From positions 22,161,500-22,225,499 of the forward strand of contig CM036250.1 of the NCBI GenBank assembly GCA_020698575.1: 64,000 bases of DNA, given 5' to 3'. The notes beneath the pieces were generated by a model that was not told the origin of the DNA, made no database searches, and was given only the letters and a program-made list of their open reading frames with translations. Within the stretch, counting starts at the first letter, position 1. The number at the start of each line of letters is the position of its first letter. Made by a program: the position numbers and the translations under genes. This DNA comes from Bostrychus sinensis. Lineage: Eukaryota > Chordata > Actinopteri > Gobiiformes > Eleotridae. Below, piece by piece: positions 48,494 through 60,300 of this stretch.

Positions 48494-49464
48494 CAGTTAG
48501 GTCTATAAGTAGTTGGGCACTGACACAAGTTTTGTTATTTTAGCTTTTAAACATACAGTTATATAATTTATATGTGCTTAAAGTGCAGCCTCTCAGCTGT
48601 AATTTGAGAGTATTCACATCCAAATCGGACAAAGGGTTTAGAAATTACAGCTCTTTAATTTGTAACTGTCTCTTTTTCAGGGGCTCAAAAGTAATTGGAT
48701 TGCTATGAATGAAAAGTTATTTTTTTTAAACATGCATCACCCTGCTCCACCATGTTTTACAGAAGATGTGCTGTGCTTTGGATCATGAGCCGTTCTAAGC
48801 CTTCTCCAGACTTTACTCTGCCCATCATTCTGGTACAGGTCTGAGGTCTGAGTCTCATCTGTCCACAGAATGCTGTTCCAGACCTGGGCTGGCTTCTTTA
48901 GGTGATTCTGGCCAAGTCTAATGTGGCCTTTCTATTGTTGAGGCTGATGAATGGTCTGCACCTTGTGGTGAACCCTTTGTATTTTCTCTCATGAAGTCTT
49001 CTGGTTATACTGGACCTAGACACTGATAAACCTACCTCCTGGAGAGTGTTCTGCTCTGAAGTGGATGTTGTTGAGTTTTTCGCCTTTTTTTGATCCAGCC
49101 TAAGGACAGTTCATTTCCATTGAGCTACTATATGTTTTGATATCAAAAAAACAGCTTTCAAATGCCCATGTAACACCTGGAATCAAGTTCAGACCTTTTG
49201 CCTGCTCAGTTTATGATGGATTAATGAGAGAAATAGTGTGGCTAAAGTGGCTCCTACAAATTAAAGAGCTGTAATTCCTAAACCCTTTGTCCGATTTGGA
49301 TGTGAATACTCTCAAATTACAGCCCCAAGTCTGCACTTTAAACACTTATGAATAACATGTACAGCATGGATAGCACAATATATAACTGTATTTTGATTAG
49401 TTTTGGTTAAAAAGCTAAAATAACAAAACTTGAGTCAGTGTCCAACTACTTATGGACCTAACTG
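48494..49464 (-). mobile_element. Tc1-like DNA transposon with well-kept ends (copy 2), internally deleted
   Basis: The outermost 51 bases of each end (CAGTTAGGTCYATAAGTAG onward to TTATTTTAGC) are inverted copies with three mismatches. The inverted termini extend further, to roughly 170-208 bases (ATTACAGCTCTTTAAT near 48646, partner near 49260). TA follows the right end (49465-49466). The minus strand holds transposase remnants of the same family as copy 1 (WNSILWTDE, GQSKVWR, KHGGAG) with stops. At 971 bases it is shorter than copy 1 (about 1.46 kb). Confidence 0.85.
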
Positions 49465-52229
49465 TATCTAGATGACCACTGTAATTAGCAATGCACACCA
49501 TAAAAGGTACTGGAAGCAGCATGAGCTCGTACTGGTTTGAAAACAGTACTGCAGTCTAAATCAAAACAATGGTCTCTGGGTTACCATCCTTTCCACTTTT
49601 CTGACAGAACAATCGCCAGTGCAGGGTTTTAGAACCAAAACAAAAAATGGAATCAACTTGTAAACAACAAATGTCAACAACTTGGGTATTTTGTTCAAAG
49701 GTTTTGTTTGTTTTTGTTTGTTTTTTTTGCGAATAAATTAGCTGTACCATTGTTATCAGTAAAACAAATATTTGATTTAAACATGTTTACCTCATATCTT
49801 GGGACACGGGTCATTTTTATTAAATATAAAAAAAAATATGCACTGCTCATAGCACCTTTAAGTTAAGCTGTTTGTGGTAAACAGTAATTGTTGAAACAAG
49901 ATTTTCAATGGTAAATGTTCTTTGACCTTTTGAGCTAAAGTTTACCTAAAAGGTAAAAAAAAGAAAAGAAAAAAAAGAAAGAAATTAGTAGTTTAATTTA
50001 AATGAAGCACACATACAGTACACACAGAGTGAAATATTTCAAGCATTTTATTTTGATGACTAAGATGGTTACTATTAAATAATATTGTATTTTTCTGAGA
50101 TACAAAATTGAGGATTTTATTTCCGTAAGCCTTCATGACAATTGAAATATTTGCTGTCTGTCTCTCTCTCTCTCTCTCTCTGTGACTAACTGGCCATTGT
50201 CCAGGGTGTACTCCGCTTATGGCCCAGAGTTGCTGAGATAGGCACCAGTCACCACAAACCCTAAAAGTAAGAAGATAAAATGTTTCACTCTGCATGGACT
50301 GAATCTATAGCAAATACTGTAATAAACTCTATGATTTACTAATTTACTGACATGTATCTGTATTAGAAAAATCTGAGGACAGCCATGACCCTGTGTCTCA
50401 GTCCACTCTTTGGCTTGTGCAAAGGGGAATTTTGGTGCATATGAAGAAGAAAAACAAGCCCTAAAGAGTGACATTAAAAATATAATGCCAAACAGAAAGA
50501 AGGCTTTTTATGGCATTATATTACAAACCCTCTTATTAGCTCTCGTTGAGACCACTGAGACAGATGTGCTCTTTGTATCCTCAAATGCTCCACTCACAGC
50601 TACATTAAAATATACTGTATCAACAAGTAGGAAAAACACACCATTAACTCCAGAGGAAGGAACGTGGAGGAAGGGCTTGGGTTAATTGTGAGGGATGGCT
50701 ATGTTTGTTGTTCGTGAACATCTGCTTCCTCTAGATTAAATTAAATGAGCAGTGGATGACTGGACTGATCTGAGAAGTCTCCCATCAGCTTAGACAATGT
50801 GTGGAAACACCCGACTTGACACATGAGGTCCTGTTCTGGCACCCACACTGGCCCCACACACTGCATTTATAACACTTCAATATTTTGACGTAGTGAACTG
50901 TGACTTTAGTACATGTGGAAAAAGACACATTTTCAAAACCATTTTCTGCACATGTATTTGTGCATTGTAGATAAGATAAGAATACATACATTGTACAGTG
51001 TATAACATTTATGGGCATATTATGTGTTATAACCACCTGGCTATTATGCAACCCCATACACTACTTACTGTGATGCACTGTGTATTCTGACACCTTTCTG
51101 TCAGAACACACAAGAATATCTCCATCAGTTTGAGCTGCAGTAGCTTGTCTGTTAGATTGAAGCAGTTTTAATAGATACTGCAGAACAGGAACACCACACA
51201 AGAGCTGCAGTTTTGGAAATGCTCTGACTCAGTCTTCTAGTTATCACAATTCAGCCCTTGTCAGACTCGCTCAAATTCTTATGCTTGCCCATTCTTTTTT
51301 CTTTTAACATATCAACTTTGAGGAAAAAATGTACAGTTGCTGTCTAATACAGTATATCCCACCCACTAACAAGTGTCATGATGGAGAGATGTAATTATGT
51401 TATGCCTGATGTGTATTACAAATCAAATGACATGATTATTTGGCCTGCACGTTAGAAGAAAATGTGCCCCTGATGTCTCTATCTCAGTCTCATTCTCCTT
51501 TTCTCTCGGAACAATTTGCATACTGCAAGACATTTTGTAATTAATTGTAAATGTGGCTGCAGTCTTGTGACATTCTTTGCATTTAAATATTGACATATTG
51601 ACTGTAAGGACTGTAACACAATGGCTGTGTAGCTTTCTGCATATTGAGGCCAGAGAGAAGCAGTATTAAAAGGGCCAGCCGGTCCACTGGGACAATTCAC
51701 AGGGACAGCCAAAGGGCTTTTGGTTTCCTCTCTCCATGTTAAATATAGACCTATTTTGAGTCCCTTATTAACCTCCAAAAATGAGGCTATCTTACACACA
51801 TTGCACTTGATAGCCTTCTGCAGTTCAGTGTCTAGCCAAAGAGAGGACCCAAAAAGAATATGCAGCTTAGGAAGTGGGTCATTTCACAGGAAGAGTTGCT
51901 CAGCTGGCTGAGGTCATGGACATCTGGTTGCAGTTGAGAAAATGAGCAGGTTTGGATCATCAGTGAGGATGTACAGCAGTCTCCATTCACCCCCAGCACC
52001 ATGTAATTCCTGGAAAAACTGCGAAGCTAGAGCTCCCAAGATATAACAAGGGATTAATGTAGACAGACCTAGATAACCCCTGTGTCCTTAAACATCCAAC
52101 ATCACAACATACACAACTTTTGTGTATCACTTATCTCTTTACTCACAATAACAAAACATCAACATCAAATACCAAATACAAGTCCACATTCAATTCTACT
52201 AATAGGCAGCATTTAATACCTTTAATACC
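49465..52229. other. Gene-free stretch
   Basis: A (CT)n tract lies at 50159-50181. A-rich runs occur at 49960-49980. Short ORFs on both strands (50217-50685, 51479-51911) have no splice or domain support. Confidence 0.4.
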
Positions 52230-52396
52230 TTTTCCCCCTTTCCAGGAACACCACAGCAAGTCATCTACCTCCTGGTGGGCAGTGATTTGCAGATTGTTTT
52301 GGCAGGTTTTACACTAGATGTCCTTCCTGATGCAACACTCATTTATCTGGCCTTGGCACTGGCACAAAGACACTTGTGATGTCATATGGCTGGATT
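52230..52396 (+). repeat. Family A dispersed repeat
   Basis: 'CCCCTTTCCAGGAACACCAC', 'GATGTCCTTCCTGATGCAAC', 'ACTCATTTATCTGGCCTTGG' and 'TCATATGGCTGGATTGG' in order. Confidence 0.65.
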
Positions 52397-52432
52397 GGCA
52401 GTAATTAATACATGATAATATAATAATAATAA

Positions 52433-52437
<5 letters not shown>

Positions 52438-52509
<72 letters not shown>
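52438..52509. repeat. (TA)n microsatellite
   Basis: About 36 uninterrupted TA units preceded by a (TAA)n stretch. Confidence 0.95.
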
Positions 52510-52514
<5 letters not shown>

Positions 52515-52699
52515 TTATATATTTATTTATTTTTTTTTTACATAAGCATCACAGTTTTATAATGCAATGCAAACAGTTAGAGCAAATTCAAACCAAAAGC
52601 ACAGGGAGAGCGCAGATCCACCAAGATATAATGCCCAGACCTACACTCTTCTGTTTAAGGGTCAAAAGCTGCACACATTGAGCTTCAAAACCCTTTTAT

Positions 52700-52810
52700 A
52701 TTGTAAAACTAATCATTTGTTCCTTTGCTGACCCCCTGTGGCTGTTTGTAGGTCCTATCTTGTGATGGTACAAAATCTATAAGGCAGTCCTGGACACTGT
52801 TCTGGATCCA
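52700..52810 (-). repeat. LINE-tail-like repeat (family B), reverse orientation
   Basis: Minus-strand reading contains the CCACAGGGGGTCAGCAAAGG and 'GGATCCAGAACAGTGTCCAG' blocks of family B. It is degenerate. Confidence 0.45.
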
Positions 52811-53561
52811 TAATCACATTATTTCTCCTCTGGCCTAATATTGACCTTACATTTCATTAGCTGTGCACCAGCTAAAAACATAATCTCCTTGGAGACGCTA
52901 ATCAAACATTTAGAAAGATTTAACAGCATGCATTCATAATAATAACTTTCTATAACTCTTATGCCTGGATTGTGCTGATTCTTCCTGTCAATATATCCAT
53001 GGATATTTGGATCACTTGATCACATTTTCTATGAGCTGTTGGGAAAGGGTAACCCATTCCCTGGTCTTCCCAGGTGTTGAGGATGAAAGCCAATTCATGG
53101 GGGGAAGCTAATTCATCTTATCTGATGCAAGCCTTATAGGAAATGAATTACACAATATATAAAATACATAGGGATCCTTTAAGATTTTCAAATCTCAATT
53201 TCACTACAGGACATACAGAGAAATTGAATGTTGCTCTCTGCTTTTTTATGAGTGTTTTAGGGCATGGGATTATATTAAAATAAGACTAAATGAGAAAATA
53301 CATTGACAAAAGACAATCCCGTCCTTATAAATCATCTACAAGTGCAGACAAGGACACTGTTTTGTGAATTGAGGAAGGGGTTAGAGAACTTTGCGTAGAC
53401 TAATTATGTGGCCGTATTAGCGTGACTACAATCACTGGGGCAGCTGCACATGACGGAGATGGCAGTGAAGGGGGAAGAGGACAGAGAGAGGGATGGGCCC
53501 ATTTGTAGAACAAAGGCCAGCGTCCAGTCCTGCTGTAACCGCAGCAACAGAGCAAGGGACC

Positions 53562-53646
53562 AAAGAGGAAGAGACAGATATGAAGAGATTTGCCGCATCT
53601 GATGTAAACTGTATATAACACCATTTTGTGTCTTTATGCACATGGC
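53562..53646. repeat. Duplicated 85-bp module, copy 1
   Basis: AAGAGGAAGAGACAGATATG, then AAGAGATTTGCC, then ACACCATTTTGTGTCTTTAT and GCACATGGCA. It matches 53973-54056 at most positions. Confidence 0.6.
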
Positions 53647-53879
53647 AAACAGAGCATCTGAAAATGACACAAGATAAAAATAGTATCGAGGGTTGAGAAT
53701 ATAAAGGGCGTAAGTGAAAAGGACTCTTTACTGCCAAAATAGTCACATACAAAACATGCCCCTCTCTTATTCCTGAGATACACCATACAGATTTGAATGA
53801 CTTTAATTTGCTCTAATAAATGAGTTTAAACTTCATTGCGTGTCTTCCCTTTGCTTTTGGTGCACCTCTTGTAACATTC

Positions 53880-53965
53880 GGTATGGTCAAGTCAATACCA
53901 AGATACTAACTCCAGCCACAAGGGGTCAGTAAAAGAATAAATGATTTGTTTTAGTGGATTCTACC
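53880..53965 (+). repeat. Family B (LINE-tail-like) repeat between the duplicated modules
   Basis: 'ACTAACTCCAGCCACAAGGG' then 'GTCAGTAAAAGAATAAATGA' and 'TAGTGGATTCTACCA', the same order as at 55.8 kb. Confidence 0.55.
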
Positions 53966-53972
53966 ACTGGGC

Positions 53973-54056
53973 GAAGAGGAATGAGAAAGAGACAGATATG
54001 ATAAGATTTGCCATGTGAGCTGCATATTCCACCATTTTGTGACTTTCTGCACATGA
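53973..54056. repeat. Duplicated 85-bp module, copy 2
   Basis: AGAAAGAGACAGATATGATA, AGATTTGCC, CACCATTTTGTGACTTTCTG and CACATGACA, corresponding block by block to 53562-53646 in the same orientation. Contains a GATA-type TGATAAG that copy 1 lacks. Confidence 0.6.
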
Positions 54057-54514
54057 CACGAAGTGCATTTGCTTTGTTTCGGCTTAGATCCCGTGACTGC
54101 ATGTTTTTTTCTGGTTCATAAATATGAAGATGTGGCAGCAGGCGATATGTATGCATTATAAATACAGTTCCCACCAGAGCGTATCAGCTGCAGCTTGAGT
54201 GCATGTCAGAGAGGAGAGTGGGGTTTCCCTTCTTCACCAGCCATTTATAAAATAAAAAAAACAAAAAAAACAAACAAAACAAAGACGTTTGGAGAAGTAT
54301 TTCTAGGCGGATTTAACAGAGGATTGTTCTGCACAATTCGTATTAAAACTCTGGAGATCATGCATGACTTTGATGAATTATAAGTCTTGTAATTATCTAT
54401 TAATTAGAGTGTTTTCTCTGTCCTACTTAGACTGCTGGAGTCCAATTCAATGGAGTAAGACTAAGCACGAGAACAGCTGCTGGATAATTGCATTACATCC
54501 TATTTATGCTGGTC
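54057..54514. other. Non-repetitive gene-free stretch
   Basis: Contains an A/C-rich simple run at 54249-54284. The part 54380-54514 has TAATTA and ATAATTGCATTA homeodomain-type sites and looks unlike the surrounding repeats. No coding signal. Confidence 0.35.
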
Positions 54515-54553
54515 TGATGAAGCCATAGACCGCGGGGTTCTATGGTTTCATCA
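54515..54553. other. Near-perfect hairpin
   Basis: Arms 54515-54528 (TGATGAAGCCATAG) and 54540-54553 (CTATGGTTTCATCA) pair at 13 of 14 positions (14 of 14 with a G-U pair). The 11-base GC-rich loop can extend the stem slightly. Too short for an ordinary microRNA precursor. Confidence 0.7.
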
Positions 54554-54884
54554 TTGTTGTTTAACTGCTGTGGATCAAAAACAGTCCTATGACAGAATAG
54601 GGGGCTGAGAAGAGAATTTTAAGGAAGTAGTGAAAGAGGACATGAAGTTAGTTGATGTGAGAGAAGAGGATATCAGGCGAAAAGAAGTTCTATACCCTAA
54701 GAGATTTCGATATAATATCTTGTGAAGTCTGGATGTTCTCTCTGTGTTACTGGGTCTGAGTACTCCTGCCTTTTCTAATCATTCAAAGACATACATGGGG
54801 CTGTATTGATTAATCTAAATCGTCCATAGCAAATAAATGTGATAAACTGTCAATATGTATTTCAAAAGTAGCTGAGATAATGTC

Positions 54885-54945
54885 CAGCCTTTACCCAGGC
54901 TGACACAAAGAGTACTCTAGCTTGTGACCCCTTGTGGCTGGATTA
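54885..54945 (+). repeat. Family A dispersed repeat, 3' part only
   Basis: 'GACACAAAGAGTACTCTAGC' followed by 'TTGTGACCCCTTGTGGCTGG'. Confidence 0.6.
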
Positions 54946-55589
54946 TTTGGTCATATGGTCCAGTCAATATTTTAATTGAGTAGCCAAGGGGCATGTGGTA
55001 GCAAACAACCAAGGAAGCAATTTTTTCTGTCTTCACACCTCTACTTTTCTGTGACTTCTCCTCTTTCCCACCTTGACAGCACCCCCACTTTAATTTCTCA
55101 CATCATTTTCTCCCTGTCCTCGTCTCTCACCTCAGTGTCTCTCTGTCTACACCTTCCATCCAAACTCTTTTTCAGCCTTTCCAAACTTTCTTTACTTTAT
55201 ATATCTCATGTTTTCAAGTATTATAAAACTTGTTTGCCACATGAATCTGCTCTGTCTGTTACCCAACTTCTCTCTGCTTGGGTTTTTGGAAATCATAAGT
55301 AATTTATCAAAGCAGCTGTCCTTGATGATGCATCTACTGCCATTTATTTAAGTGAAATAAATATTTTAGCAGGACAAAGTTGATATTAAAACTTACATAT
55401 TAAACCAAACAAGATTTTCCAGGTCAAGTCTGGTCAAGTTATAATGTCTAATTTAATTTCTTGTTCATTGATAGCCTATGTTTTTAACTAATTACATTTT
55501 GATTACAGTAATATATTTTTGTGTTTAATTTTTTTAGGTGAAGTGCTATTTGTCCCAAACACAGAGTCTACTACAATAGTTTTTAAATG

Positions 55590-55930
55590 CATTTTCTCCA
55601 CCAAGGACGGTAAGTTTTAACTCACATTGGCCAGTTTGTCTGTTGGTTTGTTAATCTGTTAGTGAGATGTGACAAAAAGTACATTTTTGATTTTAATTTT
55701 TTTTTTTTTTTTTATATTAATCTGGAGCACCATCTAGATCCAGGATTTTTTTAAATATTCTGTAACATTGTGAGATCAGGCCAGAGAAGCTAACTCCAGC
55801 CACAAGGGGTCAGTAAAGGGACAAATGGTTGTTTTTTTTCTGGATTCTTTACCATTAAGAGCTTTGTGGTCTAATGGAAAAAGCATATACCTCTGAACAA
55901 ATAGATCCCTTTTCCAGGTCTGGGCATCTT
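55590..55930 (+). repeat. RTE-like LINE tail with family B blocks
   Basis: 'CCACCAAGGACGGTAAGTTT' and 'GTCTGTTGGTTTGTTAATCT' are followed by 'CACCATCTAGATCCAGGAT', 'ATTGTGAGATCAGG', ACTCCAGCCACAAGGGG and 'GGATTCTTTACCATTAAGAG'. The first blocks are known to me from the 3' end of RTE-type LINEs in fish. The T run at 55699-55714 adds simple sequence. Confidence 0.55.
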
Positions 55931-56716
55931 TACTTTTGCAAGATAGGCCCATTAGCCTGGTGGAAGTTTAATTAAAACATGATTTATTAAAAAAAAAAAG
56001 AAAAAAAAAAGCTATTGATAATGACCCCTTTACACAACATTTTTGCCATTTTGTAACTAATAACTTTCTTTTGTGTGATGTGTCTGGCTGAGAGCAAAGT
56101 TAAAAAGAACGACAAAGGAGAGACATTTACCTCCATCTTGCTGTAATGTAATTGAGAGTTGACACAGGAAGTTTTTTTATTGTCATAATCAGTTAAAGAT
56201 CCTGCATTTCTAAGTCAAAGGCCATGTTTGTTTCTTGATCTTAAGCATAGCATGAGAGGGTAAAAGGGTGGATCAATATTTATTGGAAAAAGCCATGTGT
56301 TGCAGGGAACAGGATTTTTCAGCAATAGCCACCCATGTGCAACATTTCCATATCGCTCTTTCTCCTGCTGAGACTTTTACACAGATGAAAGAGGACGGTC
56401 CTGCCTCTCCTCTCCATGCATGTGTTTGTGTGTTGGAGTACTGGTGCCATGGGAGGTCTGTATCTTTTCAGTCTCTGCTTGGTCTCCACTGAGGCAGAGG
56501 GAATGTCATTAATAGAAGTAAGCTGGCCCAGTCTGGACACGCACACATACATGGATACAGCGGCTGCTGCTCCTCTTTGAGCGCTCTCCTTCAGGTCAGC
56601 CTCAGTAAGTGGGACAGTTTGTCTTTGCCCACAGCTACCACATGAACCAAAACTTTTCTCCTTGATTTTTCTTTGCTGTCTTGAAAACTAAACCTTCCTT
56701 TATATGCCATCATTAT

Positions 56717-56719
<3 letters not shown>
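55931..56719. other. Gene-free stretch
   Basis: A runs at 55989-56010. ORFs at 56268-56552 overlap on both strands and have no support. Confidence 0.4.
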
Positions 56720-56806
<87 letters not shown>

Positions 56807-56832
56807 TATATATAATATGTGTGTGTGTGTGT
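56720..56832. repeat. (TA)n-(TG)n microsatellite
   Basis: About 40 TA units, an imperfect part (56801-56818), then a short (TG)n tract. Confidence 0.95.
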
Positions 56833-58214
56833 TAGGGTCAAAAACAATCGCTAACAATTGATGAGGGACATGACATGGCCAAGACTGTAATAAAAGGTAA
56901 GGTAAAAAATAAATAAGCTCACAGTTAACTTTTTACATAGAAATAAGTCATTTTGTGCGTTGTCCCCCTCTTTGGTGACTTTACATATAAAAATGGTAAT
57001 TTAAAAGTTAAAATGTTAAAACTGTTTTTCAAATGGAGTAGTTTTGATCATTACTGAGGTTGATAAACGTATTTAGGCCCAAAAATGGATCTGCTATATA
57101 TTTACAGCAGTTGAATTTAGTGAATGTTTTCATTCCCAGCGGTACACAAGGGTAGTAAATTGACTTAAAGAACATTTTAAAAATCCAAATTCTATGTCAA
57201 ATTAAGGTTTGTCACCAAAACTCATTCAATTATCTCAAATAGTGGAAGTTATGGCCAAATTAAGAGTGAAAAATGAGCCCTAATAGATGAAAACATCCCC
57301 AGTAGTATTAAGAGAGCATGCATTAGATGAAATTGTGAATCTTAATTGCCCCTCATGACCATGTATATTGATATCTATTGAAAATATCTTATGTTTTGAC
57401 ATTGTTAAATTGTTTTTCTTGGACAAGCAGCCACATATAAAGTTAAATACTTCTGAGATATACTTACTTAGATGCCTCTCTAACACACCACTTACTGTAC
57501 AGTTTATTCATATTGTCTCTTTTCCTGTGGTCCACTCCTCTCTCATTTATCATGGTCGCTGTCTGTTCATCTGTCTTCATCCCCATCACTGGTTGCTCTC
57601 AGAGGTGTTGCCCTCATCAATTATTCACATGTGGCCTTTGAAATACTCTTGTGTGGACAGACATGTATGTTCAAAAACACATGACATACACACTTCAGAA
57701 CAACAGTGTAAGTAGGGCATCGTGTTGTTTTTATGTCGTCATTTAGGTATTTATAGGAAAACTAGCTGTCCACAACTATTGAGGACAGACTAAAGTGTGG
57801 ACAGGATGTGGGCTGTGGAGGACCTTCACCATGTCTCTTCTGAATCTTATCTTATTGCTTATGTCAAACAGAAGGAAGGGGCAAAAGTTTACACCTCTGT
57901 TTTTGTATTATGTATTATTATTAGTATTTTGTACATCTACACCCCTTCTCATTTGTCTTCATTTGGAGAAAGTCAAGATAATTATGGATGACATGATCTA
58001 ATCATGTGGGTCTATTTAAAGCCGATCATGAAAAATGGATGACAGTTGTAATGACCAATGACTGTCGAGACTCTGAATCCCACCATTATTCCTGGACTCC
58101 ACCAGTTCAACACACAGTCTTGTACATTTATTTGCTGTATACATTGTAAATATTGTAAATATTATGTGGTTTTGTTTTGTTTGTTTGTTTGGTTTTTTTT
58201 ACTTTCCTGGATAC
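56833..58214. other. Gene-free stretch
   Basis: ORFs of 64-115 codons (57368-57715, 57795-58001) have low-complexity hydrophobic translations with no motif. Nothing else recognised. Confidence 0.4.
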
Positions 58215-58345
58215 ATCTATTGCCCAGCCTGTCGGTTGGATCCCTTCTTTTTCCCATTACAGTTTTTTTCTTCACTGGGATGTTGTCTTGTACAGTCTGT
58301 AAAGCCCTTTGAAGTAACTGCTGTGATACTAGGCCATATAAAATG
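58215..58345 (+). repeat. LINE-type repeat tail
   Basis: 'CTTGTACAGTCTGTAAAGCC' then 'CTTTGAAGTAACTGCTGTGA' and 'TACTAGGCCATATAAA' resemble a 3' tail frequent in fish retroposons (memory). Confidence 0.5.
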
Positions 58346-58411
58346 TCTTGCAGTGCTGGTCAACTAAGCAACATGGCAACTAGTTTCTTCACAGCAGCAA
58401 ATGGCTAATTT

Positions 58412-58426
58412 GGGGGGGGGGGGGGG
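58412..58426 (+). repeat. Poly-G run (15 G)
   Basis: Fifteen consecutive G. It could form a G-quadruplex or be a sequencing/assembly weak point. Confidence 0.9.
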
Positions 58427-60164
58427 ACTAACAAACATTAAAATAATCATCTAACAATGTAGATATTAGTCAGAAGCAGATGATTTGACATCAACCACTT
58501 TTTGTTGAATGCACATTCTTATCCTCATTACCACTTCTTTCTTCATCACTTTCCTTTGGCCTAAAAAAAAAAAATAAATTAAATAAAATAAAAATTATCT
58601 TTGTCTGCCTTGGTACATTTGGTTTCTTTGTTTCTTAACGTCTTCTTAATTAGAGTTACTGTTAGAGAACACAAGATGCTCAAAGAAGCAACGCACATTG
58701 TCACAGCTTTCAATACAGTAGGGCTCTATACACACACTGTATATACATGCGTGCTTTCTATATTTATATAGAATTTATTAATAATTAAGATATGGCCTTG
58801 TCTTCGGTGTAGACATGTATTTGAACAATTTTCTTCTTTTGGGTCATATAAAGCTCATCCACTATTTGTTAACAAGCCCTGCATACTATTTGAGGGAGTG
58901 GCTTCATTTAGAGATTACAAAGTCAGTACATCTGTTCTTTTCACTCACCTCTACACTGCACAAGCCTTTATCGTCCTGGGACCTGGGGCTGTTTCTATTC
59001 AAAGCGAGAAAAGTGCAGCAGGGTAAAGAGAAGTTTCAGAGTTGTAAAGTGGTTGTCTTTGCCACCAGAATAGGCCAAAGGGGCTAATAGCATTGAGATT
59101 AAGACGAGGGCCAGAGCAACAACATAGAGCAAATACAAAGTGTGCAGACCTAAGCTTGACAGATGACTTCCTTTGGCGGCAAGGGGATAAAAAGTGTGAA
59201 TTAAATTACAGGAAAGAAGAACACGCAGATACATGGTTAACTGTAAGGTCTGTGGAATAATGACATTGACACAGTTAAAACTAAGCTGCAGCGCCCTCAA
59301 TATCCACAGCACATACATAGATCATTTTGTCCCTCATTGCTCACTTCTCTACTATCAATCTAATTTTCCCATTACTGACATTCCATGAACCTCTTTCTAG
59401 TTGTCATTCCAGCAACAATCTATGCAATGAAGCAATCACCTTATTATAATGTCATAACTCTGCGCCTTAAGAGTAGAAATTCACAAGAGGGGTCTGGCTG
59501 ATCAAAAACATGTTGCTATTACAATCTTCAAATTGATTTAGCTCATGCTCCAACCTACCTGGTGTGTATGGGCAGCCATATGTGTTCACAAGGTTCTTGA
59601 TCCTAAGGGGAGGCCTGGGTCTACTATAGTGGAAAAAAAGTGACTGGGGAGGAGACACAGGGGACAGTAAGGGAAGTGAAGCTTAAGGAGCCTGATTGTT
59701 CTTGGGGAAGTAATGACAGAAAAATGGCACAGAACAGGGGGCTTTTTGGAGCGGTATTGCTCGCTGTCAGAACTCAGTCTGCTCATTTATGTAAGCAGCT
59801 CAAAAAGGCCTGAGGAATAAAAAGGAGGGAGATGCACAGGTCTGGATAAGGAGGACTGTAGGAGCTACAGCATAGCATTGACAATTGCATAAAAACACCA
59901 TCTTTTTTTGAGGATCAATTATGCCCTTAAGAATAAACAAGCCACCTCTGCCTATTCTGAGCATTTTGGACCATACTGCATCAATATAATTTAAAAGAAA
60001 AGCCGCAGTGAATTCTATAATGTACAAAATAAAATAAAAATAAAAAAACATAATAAGGTAGAATGTTAATTATCTTTGACTGTCTTTGCCCCACATCCAC
60101 TTCAAAATGATTGCAGTTTTTTTTAGGTTACTAATGGGCCAATGAAGAAATAATTATATTTTGT
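58427..60164. other. Gene-free stretch
   Basis: ORFs on both strands at 58815-59318 and 59467-60051 lack splice signals and domains. The interval 58880-59320 is relatively non-repetitive. No gene called. Confidence 0.35.
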
Positions 60165-60300
60165 AGATCTGCAACACCGTCTGCATCCAAAATTCCTTTT
60201 AAGGATTCTATACCATATTGTTATCAGAATATCCACAAGGGGTCAGTAAAAGAACAAATTATTCAACTTTACTTTTGTGAGATATGAGGGCTTTGTGGCG
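60165..60300 (+). repeat. Family B (LINE-tail-like) repeat
   Basis: 'CTGCATCCAAAATTCCTTTT', 'AGGATTCTATACCATATTG', CCACAAGGGGTCAGTAAAAG and 'TTTTGTGAGATATGAGG' in order. Confidence 0.6.

Noticed and set aside
55556..55608. A plus-strand exon with TTTTTTTAG acceptor and GTAAGT donor, open in one frame (EVLFVPNTES)
   Set aside because: Its end runs into the RTE-like LINE tail starting near 55590, and no partner exon is visible. The splice signals are likely chance.
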